DNA of 64,000 nt, taken from Clostridium chromiireducens (GTDB lineage: Bacteria; Bacillota; Clostridia; Clostridiales; Clostridiaceae). Location of the stretch: the NCBI RefSeq assembly GCF_002029255.1, contig NZ_MZGT01000013.1:1-64000 (forward strand), in the 5' to 3' direction. Positions within the stretch are counted from its first letter, which is position 1. Each line of letters opens with the position of its first letter. The translations under genes and the position numbers were made by a program. The notes under the pieces are model-generated. The model was not told the origin of the DNA. It was given only the letters and a program-made list of their open reading frames with translations, and did no database searches. Shown piece by piece: positions 28,476-38,293 of this stretch.

Positions 28476-28768
28476 GTTAATTCTCTGCCTCCTATATTTT
28501 ATTAAATAACCACATCTAGTTTTAAGGTTCAGAAACATCGGTATGTGGAATACTAAATAAAATGTCTATATATTTCATAGATATACTTCCACAGGTAATA
28601 AAGTTCCAGTTTATATGCCTACGTAAGTTATAGAACAAACATTTTATATTATAAGAAAGATATAAGAGAAAGGGATTTGATGCTATATACTTTAGAATTT
28701 ATTAATTGGATATAAATACAAATGAAATAAGGATATATTATTCTATAAGGAATTTTTTAAAATACCAC
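28476..28768. other. Intergenic region left of the KDG promoter
   Basis: AT-rich. The only clear element is the leftward promoter at 28610-28638; no repeat, terminator or RNA gene is seen. Confidence 0.5.
28610..28638 (-). promoter_or_regulatory. Promoter of the choloylglycine hydrolase-family gene
   Basis: On the minus strand TTGTTC and TATAAA are 17 bases apart, about 135 bases upstream of the start codon. Confidence 0.5.
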
Positions 28769-28839
28769 TTGACATCTTGTCCTGAAAGCGTTAACATTAA
28801 ATTGCAAGTTAGTAAACCGGTTAACTAAAACGATAAACT
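28769..28839 (+). promoter_or_regulatory. KDG-regulon promoter and LacI-type operator, copy 1
   Basis: TTGACA, 17 bases, TAACAT (28769-28797), then AAACCGGTTAA (28814-28824) and AAAACGATAAACT (28827-28839). The same arrangement, nearly base for base, precedes the LacI-family gene at 30362-30432. CG-centred sites just downstream of the -10 box fit repression by that regulator. Confidence 0.8.
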
Positions 28840-28905
28840 AAAGTTGAAATTGTTTTTAACTGATAATTAGGTGAAAATTAAAATGATTATTATGGAGGGT
28901 ATAAA

Positions 28906-30189
28906 ATGGATAAATCAAATATTCAACTAACTTCTAAAAGATGGAAAAGATTAATACCAGTAGCATTTATTACTTATAGTTTAGCTTACTTAGATCGTGC
29001 AAATTATAGTTTTGGTGTTGCAGGAGGAATGGGTGAGTCTTTACACATTACTGCATCAATAGCTTCATTATTATCTGCATTATTTTTCTTAGGTTATTTC
29101 TTTTTCCAAGTACCAGCAGCATGGTTTGCAGAAAAGAAAAGTGCAAAAAAATTAGTTTTTTGGAGTTTAATTCTTTGGGGTGTACTTGCAGCTTCAAATG
29201 GTATGATAACAAATGTAAAAGTTTTAATGGTCACTAGATTTATGCTTGGAATAATTGAAAGTGCTGTTATGCCGGCAATGTTAATTTTCTTAAGCAATTG
29301 GTTCACTAAAAAAGAACGTTCAAGAGCTAACACATTTTTAATTTTGGGCAACCCAGCCACTGTTTTATGGATGTCAATAGTATCTGGTTACTTAGTAAAC
29401 TCTGTTGGATGGCGTTGGATGTTTATTATTGAAGGAATACCACCAGTTATATGGGCATTTTTCTGGTTAAAGCTTGCAGATAATAAGCCTAAAGAAGCAA
29501 AATGGTTGACAGATCAAGAGAAGAAAGATATTGAGATGGCAATGGAAGAAGAACAAAAGGGGATAAAACCAGTAAAAAATTATAGAGAAGCTTTCAAGTC
29601 ACCTACAGTAATAATTCTTTCATTTCAGTATTTCTTCTGGAGTATAGGAGTTTACGGATTTGTAATGTGGTTACCGTCAATTCTCAAAGCAAGTCCACAA
29701 ATTGGAATTGTTTCAGCAGGATGGTTATCTTCATTGCCATATGCTTTAGCAATAATATTAATGCTCGTATCATCTTATTATTCTGACCGTACAGGAAATC
29801 GTAAGACCTTTGTGTGGGTATATTTATTAATAGGTACGGTAGCATTCTTTGGTTCTTATTTAATTGGAACTTCGAACTTCTGGTTATCATATATTTTACT
29901 TGTAATTGCAGGTGGAGTAATGTATGCACCTTATGGACCATTCTTTGCAATAATTACAGAAATATTACCTAAAAATGTTTCGGGAGGAGCAAGTGCTTTA
30001 ATTAACAGTATGGGAGCATTAGGTTCATTTGTAGGTTCATATGTTGTAGGTTATTTAAATGGTATAACAGGTTCAGTAAATGCGTCTTATATATTTATGT
30101 CAGGTTCATTGCTATTATCAGTATTCCTTATGGCTGCCGTAAAAAGTTCCAAAGCTTCAAAAAATATAGTAGAGGTAGAAGCTATATAA
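28906..30189 (+). CDS. MFS transporter, hexuronate/aldonate (ACS) family
   Basis: Proton-coupled major facilitator permease of 427 aa with twelve predicted helices. YSLAYLDRANYSFGVAG in helix 1 is the anion:cation symporter (ExuT/GudP/KdgT-like) signature. Its promoter carries the same operator as the KDG-kinase operon, so it probably imports a sugar acid such as ketodeoxygluconate, a hexuronate or an aldonate. ATG follows TGGAGG. Substrate inferred from regulon membership. Confidence 0.88.
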   Translation: MDKSNIQLTSKRWKRLIPVAFITYSLAYLDRANYSFGVAGGMGESLHITASIASLLSALFFLGYFFFQVPAAWFAEKKSAKKLVFWSLILWGVLAASNGMITNVKVLMVTRFMLGIIESAVMPAMLIFLSNWFTKKERSRANTFLILGNPATVLWMSIVSGYLVNSVGWRWMFIIEGIPPVIWAFFWLKLADNKPKEAKWLTDQEKKDIEMAMEEEQKGIKPVKNYREAFKSPTVIILSFQYFFWSIGVYGFVMWLPSILKASPQIGIVSAGWLSSLPYALAIILMLVSSYYSDRTGNRKTFVWVYLLIGTVAFFGSYLIGTSNFWLSYILLVIAGGVMYAPYGPFFAIITEILPKNVSGGASALINSMGALGSFVGSYVVGYLNGITGSVNASYIFMSGSLLLSVFLMAAVKSSKASKNIVEVEAI

Positions 30190-30306
30190 TACTAGTTTTT
30201 TTATTTAATTGAAAGACATATGCAAATAAAATGAGAATTGGGATAACCTTCTAATAAAATTGATGTAAAGGATATCTAGAGCAAAATCCTAAGACACTTT
30301 TAAAGG

Positions 30307-30336
30307 GCACTTAATTTTATAAAGAAGTGCTTTTAT
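30307..30336 (+). terminator. Intrinsic terminator after the MFS transporter
   Basis: GCACTT pairs with AAGTGC over a 12-base AT loop, followed by TTTTAT. Short but well placed. Confidence 0.6.
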
Positions 30337-30361
30337 ATAATTTAATCTTTAGAACTAAGGC

Positions 30362-30432
30362 TTGACATTTTTTTGTGAAAGTCTTAACATTAAATTGTCA
30401 ATTTAGAAACCGGTTAACTAAAACGATAAACT
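30362..30432 (+). promoter_or_regulatory. KDG-regulon promoter and LacI-type operator, copy 2
   Basis: TTGACA (30362), 17 bases, TAACAT (30385), then AAACCGGTTAA (30407) and AAAACGATAAACT (30420-30432). Near-identical to copy 1, implying autoregulation of the LacI-family gene and co-regulation with the transporter. Confidence 0.8.
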
Positions 30433-30580
30433 AGTATGAATATATAATTATTAGAGTCAATTTAGTTTTATTAGATTAAGTTTTGAAATATGTTAAGGAA
30501 AAATAGAGAATAATAGCATAAATTATTGAACCTTTAACATTTAAGATTGATAATAAAAGTATTGAATGGAGGAATAAGTT

Positions 30581-31630
30581 ATGCTAAAAAATTCTACAGA
30601 TAAACAAAAAAATGTCACAATTGCAGATGTTGCTGCTTATGTAGGAGTCTCTAAAACAACAATATCTAGATATTTAAATAAAAATTTTGAATTTATGTCA
30701 CAGGAAACTCAAGAAAAAATAGATGAGGCAATTAAAGTGCTGAAATATAGACCCAATCGTATAGCACAAACACTAAAAGCTAAAAATTCTAATATAATTG
30801 GTTTAACAATTGCAGATATAGGAAATCCCTTTTCTTCATTACTTATCAAAGGTATAAACGACGTATGTCGAGCAAATAATTATCAATTACTTGTTACAAA
30901 TGCAGATAATATGGCTATTCGGGAAAAAGAAAATATAGAGTCTTTATTAGATAGTCAAGTAGATGGATTGTTAGTAAATACTACAGGTAACAACTATGAA
31001 TATTTAGAGGAATTTAAAAGCAGAGATAATTTTAAACCAATAGTGCTGCTAGATAGATATGTAACCCCGTTAATTTATGATTCAGTGACCATAAATAATG
31101 CAGATGTAACAAGAACTATATTAAATGAGCTGTTAAAAAATGACTATGATTACTATGTATATTTTACAGAAAATATAAATGGTATAAGTTCAAGATTAGA
31201 CAGAAAAAAGACAATGGAAGAATTTTTATCGCAAAATTCATTTGTATCAGGAGAAACTGCTATTATTAAAAAAAATGAGGTAGGAGAGATACAAGAGAAG
31301 ATAAAAGATATCTTAAATAAAAATAAAGATAGAAATATTTGTTTTTTTGCAAACAATGATGAAATATTAAAGGTTCTTGTAGAGTGCATATATGATTTAC
31401 AAATAAGAATTGGAATAGATATAGGCATATTTGGTTTTGCTGATGAAAAATGGGCCCGTTTAATCGGTCCAGGTATTACATCAATAGATGAAAATCCATA
31501 TGAAATGGGAGAAAAAGCTGCTAAATTACTATTTGAAAGAATAGAAGGCAGTAGAACAACAGAGTTTGCCTTAGAAGAAATTTCAGTTCAAATTCATTTA
31601 AACTACTCAACAAGAAGTATAAAAAAGTAA
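30581..31630 (+). CDS. kdgR: LacI family regulator of the KDG regulon
   Basis: 349 aa. The N-terminal helix-turn-helix and hinge are clear (VTIADVAAYVGVSKTTISRYL; YRPNRIAQTLKAK), followed by a periplasmic-binding-protein-like effector domain (NIIGLTIADIGNPFSSLL). First gene of an operon with KDG kinase, so KdgR-type repression relieved by ketodeoxygluconate is likely. Operator copies stand before this gene and the transporter. ATG after TGGAGG. The symbol rests on context and resemblance. Confidence 0.82.
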   Translation: MLKNSTDKQKNVTIADVAAYVGVSKTTISRYLNKNFEFMSQETQEKIDEAIKVLKYRPNRIAQTLKAKNSNIIGLTIADIGNPFSSLLIKGINDVCRANNYQLLVTNADNMAIREKENIESLLDSQVDGLLVNTTGNNYEYLEEFKSRDNFKPIVLLDRYVTPLIYDSVTINNADVTRTILNELLKNDYDYYVYFTENINGISSRLDRKKTMEEFLSQNSFVSGETAIIKKNEVGEIQEKIKDILNKNKDRNICFFANNDEILKVLVECIYDLQIRIGIDIGIFGFADEKWARLIGPGITSIDENPYEMGEKAAKLLFERIEGSRTTEFALEEISVQIHLNYSTRSIKK

Positions 31631-31642
31631 GTGGTGATAATT

Positions 31643-32386
31643 ATGAATCAACTAGGTATAAATTTATTAGTTTTTAAAAATGATTTAGATAACGGAATAG
31701 AACAAGGAAAAATATTAAGTAACATAGGAAACTTAGGAGTGGCTATTGCTGAAATAAGAAGAGAATATCTAAAAAAATCTAATGAAGAATTAAAAGAAAT
31801 AAGTAGGTTAGCTAAAGAACTCAACATAGAAATTTACTATTCAGTTCCTGAGAAAATAGCTTGTGAAAAAAGAATAAATTCTAATATAAAAGTTTATTTT
31901 GAAGAAGCAAAACAATTGGGTTCAACTCATATTAAATTTAACATAGGTGACTTAGAAAATTTAGATTTAGATGAAATGAAAAAACTAGAAGATATTATTA
32001 ATTATTTCAATATAAAAGTCACAATAGAAAATGACCAAACACCTGAAAATGGGAATTTAAAATGTGTAACAAATGCTATTAATTTTATAAATACTAATTC
32101 ATTGTCAATTGGCTACACCTTTGATTTAGGCAATTGGTACTGGCAAAAAGAAGATCCTAAAAATGCGTTTGATATTTTGAAATCAAATATCACTGTATTT
32201 CATTTGAAAAATGTAGACTTTTTGAATGACAATCTTAATACAACTTTGCTTTCAAAAGGAAAAATTGATTGGAAGTCAATGATAAATAAATTGCCGAAGG
32301 ATGTACCAGTAATCATCGAATATCCAATCAAAGAGGAAGAGATATTAGATGAAATAGCGCAAATAAAAGAAGTTTTAACACATTAA
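31643..32386 (+). CDS. TIM-barrel sugar phosphate isomerase/epimerase family protein
   Basis: 247 aa with the xylose isomerase-like fold. Expected metal ligands: Glu in VTIENDQTP, Asp in YTFDLGNWYW, His in VFHLKNVDF and Glu in PVIIEYPIK. It begins 12 bases after the regulator stop. Possible role: epimerising or isomerising a keto-acid or hexulose intermediate so that it enters the KDG or ribulose-monophosphate branch. Exact reaction unknown. Confidence 0.75.
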   Translation: MNQLGINLLVFKNDLDNGIEQGKILSNIGNLGVAIAEIRREYLKKSNEELKEISRLAKELNIEIYYSVPEKIACEKRINSNIKVYFEEAKQLGSTHIKFNIGDLENLDLDEMKKLEDIINYFNIKVTIENDQTPENGNLKCVTNAINFINTNSLSIGYTFDLGNWYWQKEDPKNAFDILKSNITVFHLKNVDFLNDNLNTTLLSKGKIDWKSMINKLPKDVPVIIEYPIKEEEILDEIAQIKEVLTH

Positions 32387-32406
32387 CAAGGGAAAGGGTG
32401 AAAAAA

Positions 32407-33372
32407 ATGAGTGAGATAATAACAATTGGAGAGCCAATGGTAATGTTTTTGGCAGATACCAAGGAACATCTTAGTGATGTGGAACACTTTACAAGGTTAA
32501 TTGCTGGAGCAGAACTTAATGTGGCTATGGGGCTTAGGAGACTTGGGCATACAGTAACATATATAAGCCAAGTTGGAGATGATCCATTTGGGCAATATGT
32601 AAAAAAATATTTAGAAAATGAAAATATAGATGCAAGATTTGTAAAAACATATAAGGAGGCTGCAACAGGATTTCAATTTAAAAATAGAACTGATGAGGGA
32701 GATCCAGAAGTACTGTATTTTAGAAAAGGAGCAGCAGCATCAAAGATAACTAAAGATATTTTAGAGGAGATAAGTTTTTCAGATGCAAAGGTTCTTCATA
32801 TTACAGGAATCTTTCCAGCACTAAGTGAAACTACATTAGAAACAATATTTAAAGCTATAGAAAAAGCTCATGAACAAGGAATGCTTGTTACATTTGATCC
32901 TAATCCAAGACCAGTATTATGGGAAAGCCAAGAAAAAATGATTAGAGTGACAAATGAATTAGCTTTTAAATCAGATATTGTATTGCCAGGATTTAGAGAA
33001 GGGAAATTATTTACAGGAAAGGATACAAAAGAAGAAATTGCTGACTTCTATTTAAAGCAAGGAGTAAAAAAGGTAATTATAAAAATGGGTACTACAGGTG
33101 CATATTCTAGAGAGAAACTAGAAAACGGACAAGTAAAGGAATTCGAGTGTCCAAGCTTTGAAGTTCCAGTTGTAGATACGGTAGGAGCAGGCGATGGCTT
33201 TGCGGCAGGTGTTATTAGTGCTACTTTAGAAGATCTTGATGATATTAAAATTTTGGAAAGAGGAAATGCTATTGGCGGTATTCAAGTGATGAATTTAAGT
33301 GATAATGAGGGGTTACCAACATTTGAGGAATTAGATAACTTTCTTAAAAATTATAAAAGAAAAGTCTCATGA
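32407..33372 (+). CDS. kdgK: 2-keto-3-deoxygluconate kinase
   Basis: PfkB/ribokinase family kinase of 321 aa. The N-terminal ITIGEPMVMF and EHFTRLIAGAELNVAMGL are typical of KDG kinases, and the catalytic GAGD loop is DTVGAGDGFAAG. It would convert KDG to KDPG using ATP. No KDPG aldolase lies in the operon, so it must be elsewhere. Start at ATG 32407 after AAAGGGTG; GTG 32398 lies inside that site. Confidence 0.85.
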   Translation: MSEIITIGEPMVMFLADTKEHLSDVEHFTRLIAGAELNVAMGLRRLGHTVTYISQVGDDPFGQYVKKYLENENIDARFVKTYKEAATGFQFKNRTDEGDPEVLYFRKGAAASKITKDILEEISFSDAKVLHITGIFPALSETTLETIFKAIEKAHEQGMLVTFDPNPRPVLWESQEKMIRVTNELAFKSDIVLPGFREGKLFTGKDTKEEIADFYLKQGVKKVIIKMGTTGAYSREKLENGQVKEFECPSFEVPVVDTVGAGDGFAAGVISATLEDLDDIKILERGNAIGGIQVMNLSDNEGLPTFEELDNFLKNYKRKVS

Positions 33373-33389
33373 TAATTAAGGAGGACAAA

Positions 33390-34013
33390 ATGAAGTTACA
33401 AGTTGCTATAGATAGAGTTCCTTTTGAAAAGGCAGAAAATTTAACCGAAATATTTGATGGATTAGCAGATGTTATTGAAATTGGAACTTCGTTAATTAAA
33501 GATTACGGACTTTTCAAGCTAAAAGAGTTAACTAGTAAAAAAAAGACATCAAAATTATTAGGAGACATTAAGACTAGTGATGAAGGTGCTTACGAGTTTA
33601 AACAAGGCTTTAAACAAGGCTTTGATATTTTAACTGTAATGGGAAGTGCATCATTGGAAACTATAGAAAAATGCTATGAGGTTTCTGAACAAAATAATGG
33701 GACAATGATGATAGATTTATTGGAATGTTCAGATGAAAAGATTAAAGAAATATCACATTTTAATAATGCTATTTATTGTATACATGCGTCTATTGATAGA
33801 GAGAAATTATTAAATCCAGGTAAAACAGTGAAAGAATTTAAAGAAAGATTTCCACAAGTCAATAGAATTGCAGTTGCAGGAGGGATTACTTTAGATTGTA
33901 TCCCTGAGTTAAATAAACATAATATAGAATTGGTTATCGTAGGTTCTGCAATTACTGGTGCAGAAAATCCAGTAGAAAAAGCAAGACAATTTAAGGGGGT
34001 AATAGAAAAATGA
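33390..34013 (+). CDS. hxlA: 3-hexulose-6-phosphate synthase (HPS/KGPDC family)
   Basis: 207-aa phosphate-binding TIM barrel. LQVAIDRVPFEKA, VIEIGTSLIKDYG and LGDIKTSDEGAYEF (the DxKTxD catalytic block) match HPS and the related 3-keto-gulonate-6-phosphate decarboxylases; IAVAGGITLD and LVIVGSAIT form the phosphate site. HPS joins formaldehyde to ribulose 5-phosphate or runs in reverse. Overlap with a 6-phospho-3-hexuloisomerase gene favours HPS over KGPDC. ATG at 33390 follows AAGGAGG. The DRV variant after the first strand (DLV in many HPS) leaves some doubt on specificity. Confidence 0.8.
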   Translation: MKLQVAIDRVPFEKAENLTEIFDGLADVIEIGTSLIKDYGLFKLKELTSKKKTSKLLGDIKTSDEGAYEFKQGFKQGFDILTVMGSASLETIEKCYEVSEQNNGTMMIDLLECSDEKIKEISHFNNAIYCIHASIDREKLLNPGKTVKEFKERFPQVNRIAVAGGITLDCIPELNKHNIELVIVGSAITGAENPVEKARQFKGVIEK

Positions 34014-34552
34014 GAATAGTTGATCAAATATTAGAAGAAATTAAGGATGTAATAGCAAAAGTAGATGAAGAGGAAATAAAAAAAATAGTAAGTATCTTTA
34101 AAAAGGAAATAAGAATTTTTGTTGATGGAGAAGGGCGTAGTGGATTCCAAGCAAAAGGATTTGCAATGCGTTTAATGCATATTGGTTATAACTCCTATGT
34201 AATGGGAGAAACAATAACACCTGCTCTAAAAAAAGGTGACATATATGTTGCAATATCAGGTTCTGGAAAAACCAAAAATACATTAAGTAATGCAAAAGCG
34301 GCAAAAGACTTGGGACTAACTATAATTGGAGTTACAAGCAAGAAGGATTCACCTCTTGCAGAAGTATCAGATCTAGTACTTGAAGTTCCGGGAAAAACAA
34401 AAAATGATAATGCTGTTGAATCAATTCAGCTTTTGAGCTCTTTATTTGATCAATCTGTTCATATAGTTTTAGATGATCTATGCTTATTAATAAGTAAAAA
34501 AGATAATTTATCTGATAATGAGGCTGCTAAAAACCATATTAATGTAGAGTAA
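34010..34552 (+). CDS. hxlB: 6-phospho-3-hexuloisomerase
   Basis: 180-aa SIS-domain isomerase interconverting hexulose 6-phosphate and fructose 6-phosphate. GEGRSGFQAKGFAMRLMHIG and YVAISGSGKTKNT are the sugar-phosphate-binding signatures of PHI. It overlaps the HPS stop by four bases, so the two are made together. This pair plus transaldolase and transketolase constitutes the core of the ribulose monophosphate cycle. Confidence 0.87.
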   Translation: MRIVDQILEEIKDVIAKVDEEEIKKIVSIFKKEIRIFVDGEGRSGFQAKGFAMRLMHIGYNSYVMGETITPALKKGDIYVAISGSGKTKNTLSNAKAAKDLGLTIIGVTSKKDSPLAEVSDLVLEVPGKTKNDNAVESIQLLSSLFDQSVHIVLDDLCLLISKKDNLSDNEAAKNHINVE

Positions 34553-34626
34553 TAGTATATTTTATATAAATGTAATATAACAAAAAATATATTATAGAAA
34601 ATTATTAATAAAGGGGAGAATATAGA

Positions 34627-35274
34627 ATGAGATTTTTCTTAGACACAGCAAATGTAGAACATATTAAAGAAGCAAATGAAATGGGAGTAATATGTGGTGT
34701 AACAACAAATCCATCATTAATAGCTAAAGAAGGAAGAGATTTCAATGAAGTTATTAATGAAATAACGGAAATAGTTGATGGACCAATAAGTGGAGAAGTT
34801 GTAAGTGAAGATGCTGAAGGAATGATAAAAGAAGGAAGAATAATTGCAGCAATTCACAAGAATATGATAGTAAAAATTCCAATGACAGTTGAAGGCTTAA
34901 AGGCAACAAAAGTTTTAGCTAGTGAAGGAATAAAAACAAATGTTACTTTAATATTCTCAGCAACTCAGAGCTTACTAGCAGCAAATGCAGGAGCAACATA
35001 TGTAAGCCCATTCCTTGGAAGAGTAGATGATATCTCAATGATAGGTATGGATCTAGTTAGAGATATAGCAGAAATATTTGAAATCCATGGATTAGAAACA
35101 GAAATAATAGCAGCAAGCGTAAGAAATCCAATCCATGTAATTGAAGCTGCTAAAGCAGGAGCGCACATAGCAACAGTTCCTCATAGTTTAATATTACAAA
35201 TGGTAAAACATCCATTAACAGATCAAGGTCTTGAAAAATTTAAAGCAGACTGGGCCGCAGCCTTTGGCAAGTAA
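34627..35274 (+). CDS. Transaldolase, small (Fsa/TalC-like) type
   Basis: 215-aa class I aldolase. [14 protein letters not shown] at the start, [11 protein letters not shown] and the Schiff-base Lys in [10 protein letters not shown] are family hallmarks; [15 protein letters not shown] and PFLGRVDD follow. Members catalyse transaldolase or fructose-6-phosphate aldolase reactions; next to transketolase, transaldolase is more likely. Strong RBS (AAGGGGAG). A hairpin (GAAAAGCT/AGCTTTTC) lies at ~35300-35318, just after it. Confidence 0.88.
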   Translation: MRFFLDTANVEHIKEANEMGVICGVTTNPSLIAKEGRDFNEVINEITEIVDGPISGEVVSEDAEGMIKEGRIIAAIHKNMIVKIPMTVEGLKATKVLASEGIKTNVTLIFSATQSLLAANAGATYVSPFLGRVDDISMIGMDLVRDIAEIFEIHGLETEIIAASVRNPIHVIEAAKAGAHIATVPHSLILQMVKHPLTDQGLEKFKADWAAAFGK

Positions 35275-35315
35275 CGTATTACAGTGAACAGTTGTGGATG
35301 AAAAGCTTGTAGCTT

Positions 35316-35408
35316 TTCTTATAAATATATATTCTTAAGAATATATATTTATAAGAATATAAGAATATAAGAATATAAGAATATAAGAATATAAGAATAT
35401 AAGAATAT
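35316..35408. repeat. 42-bp perfect palindrome followed by 8-bp tandem repeats
   Basis: 35316-35357 is a perfect palindrome with 21-base arms and no loop, centred on CTTAAG. Its last bases run into seven exact copies of AAGAATAT (35353-35408) and then degenerate copies. The repeat unit equals the palindrome's own right-arm motif, as if replication slippage had extended it. It lies between the transaldolase and transketolase genes. Confidence 0.9.
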
Positions 35409-35541
35409 AAGAACTTAAAAATTTAAGAATATAACAATATATAAATAAAAACATAAAACAATAAAACAATATAAAAAGGTATAGTAATAAAGCGGGTTAT
35501 AGCGTTTTACAAGCCATATTTATATAAAAGTGAGGTAAGAA

Positions 35542-37533
35542 ATGAGTAGAGAATTAGATCAGCTATCTATTAATGCAATAAGAGTTTTATCAGCAGATGC
35601 TATCCAAAAATCAAATTCAGGACATCCAGGGTTACCACTTGGGTCAGCTACTATGGCATTTACGTTATGGTCAAAGATGAACCATAATGGAAAAAATCCT
35701 GAGTGGGATAACAGAGATAGATTTGTATTATCAGCAGGACATGGTTCGATGCTTGAATATTCATTGTTACACTTATTCGGTTATGGGGTTACTGTAGAAG
35801 ATATTAAAAACTTCAGACAAATCGGAAGTTTAACACCAGGACATCCAGAGTATGGCCACACTAAAGGTGTAGAAATCACAACAGGACCACTTGGACAAGG
35901 TATTTGTAATGCAGTAGGCTTTGCTATAGCAGAAGCTCACCTTGCGGAAAAGTTTAATAAACCAGATTGCAGCGTAGTTGACCACTATACATATTCTATA
36001 GTTGGAGACGGATGCCTTATGGAAGGCATTTCAGGAGAAGCTTCATCTCTTGCTGGAACTTTAGGTTTAGGAAAATTAATCGTATTATACGATTCAAATA
36101 ATATTTCGATTGAAGGAGATACAGACATAGCTTTTAGAGAAGATGTAGGAAGAAGATACGAAGCGTACGGCTGGCAAGTATTAAATGTAACAGATGGAAA
36201 TGATGTAATAGCAATAGAAGCAGCGTTAGAAGCTGCTAAAGCAGAAACTGCAAAACCATCTATTATAATAGTTAAAAACCAAATTGGTTTTGGATGTCCT
36301 GCAAAACAAGGAAAAGCATCAGCTCATGGTGAACCACTAGGTGCAGAAAATGTATTAGCGATGAAAGAAAACTTAGGTTGGAAGACTGAACCTGCATTCT
36401 ATGTACCAGACGAAGTGTATACAAACATGAACGAATATATTGAAAAAGGTGAAGCTAAAGAAGCGGCTTGGAATGAATTATTCACTTCATATGAAAAAGC
36501 TTATCCAGAACTTGCAGCAGAGTATACTAAATGGATGAGTGGTGAAATAGATAAAGAAGCATTATTAAATAATGAAGAATTCTGGAGCTTCGATAAAGAA
36601 ATGGCTACAAGAGATTCTTCAGGAATATTAATAAATAGATTAGCTGCACTTATTCCAAACTTTATTGGAGGTTCAGCAGATCTTGCTCCTTCAAATAAAA
36701 CTTACATGGCTGGAAAAGGAGATTTCTCAGCAGAAGATAGAAGCGGACAAAATCTTCACTTTGGAGTAAGAGAACATGCTATGGCAGCAATAGCTAATGC
36801 AATGTATGCTCATGGCGGACTTAAAGTATTCTGTGCAACTTTCTTTGTATTCAGTGATTACATGAAGGGTGCAATGAGATTATCTTCATTAATGAATTTA
36901 CCAATAGCTTATGTTTTAACACATGATAGCATTGGAGTAGGAGAAGATGGTCCAACTCACCAACCAATAGAACAATTAGCAGCACTTAGAAGTATGCCAA
37001 ACATGACAGTATTTAGACCAGCAGATTCAAAAGAAACTGCAGCAGCTTGGTATTATGCTGTGACTAATGGAACTACTCCAACATCATTAGTATTAACAAG
37101 ACAAAAACTGCCACTATATGATGGATGTCCTAAGAGAGCATTAAAGGGTGGATATATCCTTAAAGAATCTAAAAACGAAACTCCAGATGTGCTTTTAATG
37201 GCGTCAGGTTCAGAAGTTGAATTAATCTTTAAAGCAGCAGATGAACTAGCAGCAAAAGGAATAGACGCAAGAGTTATAAGCATACCATCATTTGAGTTAT
37301 TTGATGCTCAAGATGAAGCTTATAAAGAGTCAGTAATGCCAAAATCAGTTAGAGCTAGAGTTGCAGTTGAAGCATTAACCAGCTTTGGATGGCATAAATA
37401 TGTAGGTCTTGATGGAGAAGTTATTTCATTAGACACTTTTGGAGCATCAGGTAAAGCAGAAATATTATTTGAACAATTTGGATTTACTGTAGAAAATGTA
37501 GTGGATAAATCTATGAATGTGGTTAATAAATAA
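35542..37533 (+). CDS. tkt: Transketolase
   Basis: Full-length 663-aa transketolase. The thiamine diphosphate motif starts [18 protein letters not shown] and ends with the NN of [21 protein letters not shown] and [12 protein letters not shown] hold substrate/cofactor His residues; the C-terminal half has [12 protein letters not shown] and [13 protein letters not shown]. It exchanges two-carbon units among sugar phosphates and, with the upstream genes, would regenerate ribulose 5-phosphate. Own leader with a repeat array; a terminator repeat follows. Confidence 0.95.
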   Translation: MSRELDQLSINAIRVLSADAIQKSNSGHPGLPLGSATMAFTLWSKMNHNGKNPEWDNRDRFVLSAGHGSMLEYSLLHLFGYGVTVEDIKNFRQIGSLTPGHPEYGHTKGVEITTGPLGQGICNAVGFAIAEAHLAEKFNKPDCSVVDHYTYSIVGDGCLMEGISGEASSLAGTLGLGKLIVLYDSNNISIEGDTDIAFREDVGRRYEAYGWQVLNVTDGNDVIAIEAALEAAKAETAKPSIIIVKNQIGFGCPAKQGKASAHGEPLGAENVLAMKENLGWKTEPAFYVPDEVYTNMNEYIEKGEAKEAAWNELFTSYEKAYPELAAEYTKWMSGEIDKEALLNNEEFWSFDKEMATRDSSGILINRLAALIPNFIGGSADLAPSNKTYMAGKGDFSAEDRSGQNLHFGVREHAMAAIANAMYAHGGLKVFCATFFVFSDYMKGAMRLSSLMNLPIAYVLTHDSIGVGEDGPTHQPIEQLAALRSMPNMTVFRPADSKETAAAWYYAVTNGTTPTSLVLTRQKLPLYDGCPKRALKGGYILKESKNETPDVLLMASGSEVELIFKAADELAAKGIDARVISIPSFELFDAQDEAYKESVMPKSVRARVAVEALTSFGWHKYVGLDGEVISLDTFGASGKAEILFEQFGFTVENVVDKSMNVVNK

Positions 37534-37588
37534 AGAGTTCATAAATTAAACTGAAAAGATATTAAAACTAATCTAAAGTGCCATGAAT

Positions 37589-37670
37589 ATTAGTGGATTT
37601 CAAATGTCGTGTTTCCCTACACTATTAAACCCACAAAAATCTAATTTGGATTTTTGTGGGTCCTTTATTA
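37589..37670 (+). terminator. Two-hairpin terminator repeat, copy D
   Basis: Degenerate first half (TAGTGGATTTCAAATGTCG...CACTATTAA) then a perfect stem AACCCACAAAAATC/GATTTTTGTGGGT with CCTTTATT. Ends the transketolase transcript. Confidence 0.82.
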
Positions 37671-37804
37671 TATAGCATAGTTTTTTTTTATTGCACTGTT
37701 GTGCAACACTAGAGAGTTCAAGTAAGTATTTACTTATGCTAATAAGTCTTTGAATGAGCTTAAAAGTATGGAGTGTGTAATTGCATTACCTAAATTTTTC
37801 AATA

Positions 37805-38293
37805 TTACCGACTACATTCAGAAGCCTCACCTGTTAGAATATCAATTCCATGAGGAAGGGCTGGCAGTATAACCTCTAGATTTTCTACAGCGCCTTTTGG
37901 ACTTCCAGGTAAATTTACTATTAAGGTGCTTTTTCTAATTCCACTAACAGCTCTTGAAAGCATAGCTTTAGGAGTTATTTTTAGTGAAGCACTTCTCATT
38001 GCTTCAGGGATACCAGGCACTAATTTTTCGATAACACTTGTTGTGGCTTCTGGAGTAACATCTCTCTTTGAAAAACCTGTTCCACCATTTGTTAAGATCA
38101 TATTAATACCTAAGGAATCACAAAGATATATTAGTTCTTCTTTTATCATTTCAACTTCATCAGGGATTATTTTATAATATTCTACAGAAAACTTATCAAT
38201 TGGTAGAATATCTTTTATAGCTGGACCTGTTAGATCATCGCGTTGATTGTTGTAGCCTTTATCACTTATAGTTAGTATTGCTGTACTTATCAT
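37805..38293 (-). CDS. Molybdenum cofactor biosynthesis protein MoaB/MogA (molybdopterin adenylyltransferase)
   Basis: 162 aa with the MoCF-binding fold: AILTISDKGYNNQRDDLTG, then LTNGGTGFSKRDVTPEAT (the GGTG and D-x-T-P-E motifs), and NLPGSPKGAVENL. It adenylylates molybdopterin before molybdate insertion by MoeA. Start follows AGGAGG. It is transcribed away from, but stands beside, the FDH and cofactor operon that needs it. Confidence 0.92.
   Translation of the reverse strand: MISTAILTISDKGYNNQRDDLTGPAIKDILPIDKFSVEYYKIIPDEVEMIKEELIYLCDSLGINMILTNGGTGFSKRDVTPEATTSVIEKLVPGIPEAMRSASLKITPKAMLSRAVSGIRKSTLIVNLPGSPKGAVENLEVILPALPHGIDILTGEASECSR

Larger units (their letters stand above)
30190..30580. 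other. Intergenic region between transporter and regulator genes
   Basis: 391 bases without a gene. It holds the transporter terminator (30307-30336), the second promoter/operator block (30362-30432), and then a ~145-base AT-rich untranslated leader in which no stable structure is evident. Confidence 0.6.

Noticed and set aside
35353..35408. Possible CRISPR array
   Set aside because: Units are 8 bp, contiguous, without spacers and without cas genes.
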